From Ophiodon elongatus (taxonomy: Eukaryota > Chordata > Actinopteri > Perciformes > Hexagrammidae): 64,000 nt of DNA. Where the stretch lies: contig JACSYO010000503.1 in NCBI GenBank assembly GCA_016806645.1, positions 984,001 through 1,048,000 of the forward strand, in the 5' to 3' direction. The notes below the pieces were generated by a model. That model saw only the letters and a program-made list of their open reading frames with translations. It searched no databases and was not told the DNA's origin. A program made the position numbers and the translations under genes. Positions 58,373 through 64,000 of this stretch are shown here, one piece after another. Every line of letters begins with the position of its first letter. Positions within the stretch are counted from its first letter, which is position 1.

Positions 58373-59437
58373 GTAAGTGGATAACTCAGATGGGGACCTT
58401 TTTAATCCCACAAACAGGTTTGGAAATTGCTGATGCGGAAAGTTTATTCGAAAGGAAATTTACTTGACAGCAGTTTTTGTTCATTTATCAAGAAAAATGT
58501 CAAACGTTTGTTGGTTCCAGCTTCTCCAATGTGAGGATTTGCTTCTTTTATCTGTGTTTTATCATTATAAAAAAAAAAACACCTTTTATTTTCCAATCGT
58601 TGAAATTTGAAGATGGCACCTCGGGCTCTGGGAAATTGTGACAGGCGTTTTCCACTGTTTTTTGATCAACAGATTTCTTGATTTAAAAAAAAATATTATT
58701 AGTTGCAGCACCAGAAATTGCTACCTACCATAAAACGAATGCAATCTTTGTGAGAGAGACACTCGGCACACTGGCTGATTATGTTTAAAGATTATAACTT
58801 CAAATCATTCTTCTGTAATTTGATCCGCTGTGTCTGAGTTAACTAGTTAACATAGTATCTGATTCTGTTTTCTAGCATAACAGTGTACTAATTATTTGGG
58901 AATGCAGTTTTGGAATGTGTTAAATAGCTACTTTTTGCCACTATTATGAGTGCATCATGTGTTTATGTTTCTTGGCTAGTTGTAGTACGTTGTTATGGTT
59001 GACCATGTTGTGGGTTGTCTTAGATACAAGCTCGCCAGAAGAGGGCGGTAGTGTTCCTTTCTCACGCTTCCTGCCTGTGATCCACGTGCCAGATGATATC
59101 CGACGGTTCCATACAGCTCAGATCCCACAAGTATCCCATCTCTCTGTCTGCAGACGCAGTAATGCTAATACGCTGATAACCTGTTTATTCGCTCTCTCCG
59201 AGCCACTGTCCGTGTTGTAACAGGCCCCCCCTGCATACTTTGGCTGTCACACTGTGCAATTTAAACCTCCGCTGTCATCATTATTATTATCAGATAAAGT
59301 CGTAAAAAGGTGCCAACCCGCCTTCGCATGGCATCGACAGCAGAGGGTCTGGTGATAGAGCTGCTGCAGGGATTTGTTTGAGTTCAAATTAATGCAAATG
59401 TGGATAAGAGTCTGAAAGCTTAGGGAAGCAAGGTGAT

Positions 59438-59458
59438 CAAAAAAAAAAAAAAAAAAAA
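59438..59458. repeat. A-run
   Basis: About 19 consecutive A. Confidence 0.85.
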
Positions 59459-60789
59459 CCCTAAGATGGAATTACCTCCTCTGTCCTCCATGGGTTTGCG
59501 CTGATTGCCCAGCCCTGAGGCAGCTGTAGAAGTCGAGGGAGCTAAGTGCTCTTGAAGTACTTGATATGTCTGAATCTGTGGCTGAGCAGACAAAAGGCCA
59601 AGCCACAAACCCACCTGGACAGGTGAGTGATGTGAGCTGGTTAGCAGAGCCGTTTGCTCGCTCTGAAATGTGATATCCAGGCCGGGATCGGACCTGCGAG
59701 GCAGGCAAATTAAAAACAACGTCTGATGATTTTCTGTTGCTCTAATATTGTTCAGGCTGCAATTATAGATGACTTTCCTGATACATTTATTTTGTCCTTT
59801 TTTAATTATTCATTAAATAAAGAGATTGTGCAAAAAAAAAAAAAAGTCCCCCCCCCAACCCCCCCTTCTCCACATCCTCGGGCCATTTAGCGGTTAGCTC
59901 CATCACAGTCCTGTTAGGATCCACTAACTGGTTCTCTTAACCAAGAGAGGAGGAGCAGGCATTTAGATTGCAACAGTAGACTCTCACAGTTTGACTCCTC
60001 TCCTCCACTTAAATGTCAACGAAAGGATCACAAAAGAAACATTTTCCTCACCTCTGGTCGTATCAGTAGCCATGCCAATAGCTCTGGTTTTATTTCTCCA
60101 GGTTTTGAGTCATCGTACTCTCTAGTGCATGCTTTTGCCTCAAAACAATGGAGGTGAGTGGAATTTAATTTGTGGTAAAGCAATTACATTGAGAAAATGC
60201 AAGGGCGTCATCTCTTTCCAGAATGTCTGTGACCTTCCATTGATCAGTTTACGTCTGAATACTTTCCGCTGAAGAAATAGTCCCTATCAATCTTCCAGAT
60301 GCGCTGATAAAGACACCTATCAATGTTGTAAGCACAAGGTTATTTCATCAAGTAGTTGCTTGATAGAAAACTGAATTTTGATAATTAATTGTCTCTTATT
60401 AAGTCAACTTGTTCTTGTTTTCACCAGTGTATTCTGATTCTATATCTATACTATATTCAGTGCTTTGTATTTACTATCTTTGGACTATTGGTCAGATTAA
60501 ACAAAGCAATTTCAAGACCTTCAGCTCCGGGAAAGAGAGCTAATTTCTCACTATTTCTGGCATTTTATCGACAAAATGATTAATGTATATAACTGAATAG
60601 TTGATGAAAACAATTATTTATAAGCAGTCTAAGAGTAGACTGACTGTCTCGGTAGCTAATTGATTTAGTCATCTCTGAGTCCTCCAGCAGAGACAACATG
60701 ACTGATGACATATTTAGTGTCTGCATCGGTTTTTCTCCAATTTCCAACCCCCTTTCCTTACGGCTTCTCTGGCCCTTGGAGACCAGGAC

Positions 60790-60830
60790 CCCCCACCCAC
60801 CCACCCACCCACCCACTCACCCACCCCCGA
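60790..60830. repeat. (CCCA)n array
   Basis: CCCA units; G-quadruplex capable on the - strand. Confidence 0.9.
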
Positions 60831-60988
60831 CGCCTCCTCGGCTCGGGGGTATGTTTCCCGATCTATCCCTCTGCCCTCCCCCTTCCCTCGTATCCCTCCT
60901 CCGCTCTCCTCCGCCAGACCCAACCTCCAGCCAGGAGGGGAAAGCATGCGGAGCTGAGGAGAGAGGCTGCATACCAACACAGAGCAAC

Positions 60989-60998
60989 ACACACACAC

Positions 60999-61032
<34 letters not shown>
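60989..61032. repeat. (CA)n microsatellite
   Basis: CA run with one G interruption. Confidence 0.9.
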
Positions 61033-61035
<3 letters not shown>

Positions 61036-61298
61036 CTCGGGCTACTCACGGACACATAATGGAGAGTTCACTGGTACAGCTCACTCACTTCTGATATCGC
61101 CATGATCAAACGCGCTCTCACCTGCTGATATTATTCACAAAGCAGCAGAACCCTCACGCAGGTTCAGACCTGATAGTCAGACAGTAGCCAGACGGTTGAA
61201 AACGGACACCTTTTGCTTTTGGAGATTTTTTTTTTTATCAACGGGGATCAACACTCACCTGGACTTGTTTATTTTTGCTTTGGACTAACTGTTTCACC

Positions 61299-61315
61299 AT
61301 GTTTGGGGCAGAAAG
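61299..61315 (+). CDS. nav2: Candidate internal first exon of a short nav2 form (MFGAE-)
   Basis: An ATG in good context (caccATG) at 61299 is followed by five codons, MFGAE, plus AG, and then a consensus donor gtacgt at 61316. It leaves phase 2, the same as exon 11, so it could splice to the same downstream exon and replace exons 1-11. Short navigator isoforms lacking the N-terminal CH region are known in the family. The coding part is tiny, so chance is a real alternative. Upstream DNA (60780-61290) is rich in C tracts and (CA)n, in keeping with a possible promoter but not proving one. Confidence 0.35.
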
Positions 61316-61345
61316 GTACGTCAGAGTGTTTTAGACTATCTAGAT

Positions 61346-61368
61346 TTTTTTTTTTTTTTTTTTTTTTG
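61346..61368. repeat. T-run
   Basis: About 23 T, 30 bp after the donor of the candidate internal first exon. Confidence 0.85.
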
Positions 61369-64000
61369 AAAAGCAAAGAAACAGAAGCTCTAGACGTGAT
61401 TGTTTTTTTTCCCCAAAGCGTGACATTTTGTGAATTTCCTCCTGTTGGTGCCTCAGTGCCTGCATTCTTAGTAAGTCAAATATTTCTGCAGCTTCATTTA
61501 CTCAGTAAAGCGTTGCTTCTGTTCGTTGCCGTGGCTGTGTAAACTCTACCTGGCTGCTCGGCTTCAGCCCATAAACTGTCTTGTTTGGACACGTTCCTCC
61601 CGATTGCAGAAGGTTACAGGTTAACCGGCGTCTGAAAACAGGAGGACAGGGCGGCTCGGTTACTCATTAGTGTGACGGATTAACGTGGTTGTGTGTGTCT
61701 GTATGACCATCTTCAAGGTGACTTTGTTTTGGGGGGTGATGGATGATTCCCATAAAGGACGGCTAACCCCCCTCGGAGTGGATCCTCTGTCAGAGCTGGA
61801 TCCCTCCATTCTTCACCTGTCTTCACTGTCTGTTGTCTCTCTTATTGTGGAAATATGCTTCACAACAAGTCTTGTCCCAGTGACTGCTGGTCCATTCATC
61901 ATTCTATTTAACTTTAGTGCTTGTCATCTTTGCCCATCTTACCACTGTTTACCCAGAATTCAAAATGATAGATGTAACAGCTTAAACAAATAATAATAGC
62001 CACAGCATAAGACACAAAAACACTCAGAGTCTGAGAAAAAACGTATTTAGAGAAAATGGTCTTTGTATTGTAAAATTCCATACATTTTGAAGACAATACA
62101 GGTGAATAAGGTAAAATAATTAACTAATAGATATCACCATGAAACTTGCCCAGTTGATTACTTACATTAAGACAATCATTTTTTGCATTACAAGTTTTCT
62201 GAATTCTTTTGTTTATAAAATGCAAATGAGGCATTATCTAATGCTAACCTTTGGTGGATTTAGGAGAAATCTACAGACGCAAACAGACAAAGTAGTAAAT
62301 TAAAAACCTAAATGTGTATTCTTGATCTTTTCTCCACTAGTCTGGAAGCAAAAATAGACCAAAATCTCAAAATTGACCAGTGCATGAAAACCGATGCCTT
62401 TGCCTGTGGTGTCTCTCCTTAAGGCCCATAAACGCAGCTGAGTACATAAAAGTGTTTAATCTGGATTTAAAGCCTAAATCAGGCCCCTCCTCTCTCTTCA
62501 CGATGTTTGTTCCAGCTCCTTTGGTTCATGGTAACTAAATGCTGAATCTCCATGTTTAGTTTGGACTCTGGGTAATGGTTAGCAGACCGCTACCAGATGA
62601 CCTGGGAGAGTAGCCGCAGCCTTTGTACTGCATTCGTGTTCTGGTGAGAAAAGTACAACATCTGGTACTTTCGACTTTTCTGCTAAAACGGCGTTCGCAT
62701 GCTGTTGGGTACAACAAATCCGTCCCAGTCTGCTTTATATCTGTTCCAGATCACCACAGTGGATTCTCACCCCTTTGCTGCAGCTCCCCTCGGCCCTGCA
62801 GAGCTTCTTTTAGCGCATTGTTTTGGTTTTCCAGCCTTCAAACTCAACTCTCATTAACCTCATTTCCAGCAGCAGCTGTGTTGAGTAAAAGAAGAAAAAA
62901 CTCAAAACTCAGATAAGCCCAGAGAGACCAAGTAAATGACTGGCTGGTGAAGAAATTAAACATATGCATGTCGCAGCACATCAAAGTGGCCGAGAGAAAA
63001 CATCATTATTGCAACTCTAACTGTTTAGTTTTCAATGAAATTGATTCCTAAAAAAAAAACAAAAAAAGGTCTCAGCTGTAAACATTCTAAAGTCTGCAGT
63101 TTGTCCGGCATGTGTTTAGGTTCACTCTCCGCTGAGTGACTTCTGGTTGCCGTTAAGTTTCTGTCTCGCAGCTCAGATGCTGATTTGGTTTGACTGCAGG
63201 TTACACAAAGGAGCTCTGTCTATATTAAACACTGCACTCTGTGTATACTGTATATATACATGAAGGTATAAATGTCTGTTTGTGTGTGCGCCGGGTCGCC
63301 TCCTTCTGAGATCCACGGAGAGATAACACCGAGAGTGTTTTAGTGGTCGAAAACCTGGCAGGGTTTTTGTTTTTTTTCTCCTCGCTCAACTGCAGAAAGG
63401 GAATCATCACAGCCCCACACAGAAGGCATTCAGCGTTTGAACGCCGCGGCCTCGACTTTAAATCAGCAAACAGTTCATTAAATTACACCTGGGTAAAATG
63501 AGTCAATATTTAGTTCCATTAGGAATCTCCTCCACGGGTAAATATTTGGGGAATTAGTGGGTGTTGTTTTAGTTTGAATGGGAATGTTTGTGTAAGTGTT
63601 TCAGGGCTCGAGCATCAGCTCCAGACTGTAACTGCTGCTAACGGTCAGCCTCCGACTCCAACTGCCCATAACTCAAGCCCATTCAAAAGTTATTTTTCCG
63701 TTATGAAATGACGTGAATGGCCTACTTAGCCCTGCCCTTACATATACAGTGTATTTTTAGCTTCTTTTAATGCTCGGCCTCTCAGTCAATCATAATTTCC
63801 AGGCCTGGAGTTGATGACAGACTCTGAAGGTGATGAATGCGATATCCTTCTTGTAGGAATAAGGAACGGGCTCATCCGCTGCCTACGGAGGTGCCACTTC
63901 TTCTTCTTTTACAGACCACCGTTGTTTTGCCGCTTGCCACATGAGAGACTTGTGTCTTCAGTGTTTGTGTGTGAGCTGTTTGCCAACCGGGACTGATGAG

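Larger units (their letters stand above)
60690..61298 (+). promoter_or_regulatory. Possible internal promoter / 5' UTR before the MFGAE exon
   Basis: The region holds a (CCCA)n array (60790-60830), C/T-rich sequence with CpGs to about 60950, (CA)n at 60989-61032, and about 260 bp of ordinary sequence up to the candidate ATG. The C-rich array could form a G-quadruplex on the - strand. Its promoter role depends entirely on the candidate first exon being real. Confidence 0.25.
10814..64000 (+). other. nav2: Gene span: neuron navigator 2-like gene, 5' portion (runs off the right edge)
   Basis: All convincing exons in the window belong to one + strand gene. Joined in order they give a CH domain, a Ser/Lys-rich region, a coiled coil and the NAV segment ending in YMSDGDVLSKN, all in the order known for vertebrate NAV2. 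Family knowledge: navigators are large (about 2,400 residues for NAV2) microtubule plus-end-tracking proteins with a C-terminal AAA+ ATPase region, acting in neurite outgrowth and cytoskeletal remodelling. Only about 876 residues are encoded here and the AAA+ part is outside. NAV1 is excluded because it lacks the CH domain. NAV2 fits better than NAV3 because of stretches such as SSPKIALKGIAQRTFSRAL and LPGPSARVS. Teleosts may carry two nav2 copies, and which copy this is cannot be told. The true transcription start may lie further left. Confidence 0.9.
58373..64000 (+). other. nav2: nav2 intron 11, incomplete (runs off the edge)
   Basis: Begins at the gtaagt donor of exon 11. No exon encoding the expected GYMTDGG continuation was found. 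It holds A/T runs (59438-59458, 61346-61368), a C-rich array (60790-60830), (CA)n (60989-61032), the candidate internal first exon at 61299 and a candidate regulatory stretch near 63470-63570. The open frame at 63811-63996 has no support as an exon. Confidence 0.75.

Noticed and set aside
63811..63996. 61-aa frame MMTDSEGDECDILLVG at the right edge
   Set aside because: Looked at as a possible nav2 exon 12 because of MTD, but the expected GYMTDGG continuation is absent and no suitable acceptor/donor pair in the right phase was found.
1..64000. CRISPR arrays, operons, prophage or other prokaryotic systems
   Set aside because: The window is a vertebrate locus; regular repeats are microsatellites and minisatellites without unique spacers.

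Overview
The window looks like nuclear DNA of a ray-finned fish, most likely a percomorph teleost. It is intron-rich, with GT-AG exons 50-1,230 bp long separated by introns of up to about 12 kb. It carries very many (CA)n, (GA)n and (AT)n microsatellites and several dispersed repeat families typical of teleost genomes. Nothing bacterial, viral or plasmid-like was seen.

One protein-coding gene explains all the convincing coding sequence. It is the 5' third of a neuron navigator gene on the + strand, best matched to NAV2 (nav2). From start exon 1b, eleven exons can be joined with every phase consistent: 17666-17737, 26047-26164, 29752-29804, 41933-42005, 42990-43233, 43471-43527, 46373-46509, 53287-54514, 56199-56308, 56404-56512 and 57944-58372. 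Together they encode about 876 residues. Exons 2-5 make one complete calponin-homology (CH) domain. Exon 8 is the long Ser/Lys-rich microtubule-binding segment with two SxIP motifs. Exon 10 holds the conserved NAV coiled-coil block. The reading frame is open (phase 2) at the last donor, so the rest of the gene, including the C-terminal AAA+ region, lies beyond the right edge.

The 5' end appears modular. Two short alternative first exons, 1a at 10814-10864 and 1b at 17666-17737, both end in Lys-Leu at phase 0 and both can join exon 2. A third candidate start (ATG at 61299, donor at 61316) leaves the frame in the same phase as exon 11. It could therefore start a short form lacking the CH domain and SxIP region. 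Exon 6 is a symmetrical 57-nt cassette with a weak donor and pyrimidine tracts on both sides, so it is probably alternatively spliced. A 30-bp near-perfect palindrome lies 20 bp before the exon 1b ATG, and a paired AP-1-like inverted repeat lies farther upstream.

Layout: 1-10100 is upstream flank with repeats. 10100-10864 is the proximal promoter and exon 1a. 17200-17737 is the promoter and exon 1b. 17738-26046 is intron 1. 26047-29804 holds exons 2-3. 29805-41932 is a 12-kb repeat-rich intron. 41933-46509 holds exons 4-7. 46510-53286 is a 6.8-kb intron with a 60-G run. 53287-58372 holds exons 8-11. 58373-64000 is intron 11 with the possible internal first exon. Several AT-rich intronic stretches dense in homeodomain-type cores look like conserved regulatory elements, but that needs cross-species alignment. 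No tRNA, rRNA or CRISPR was found, and no second gene on either strand.
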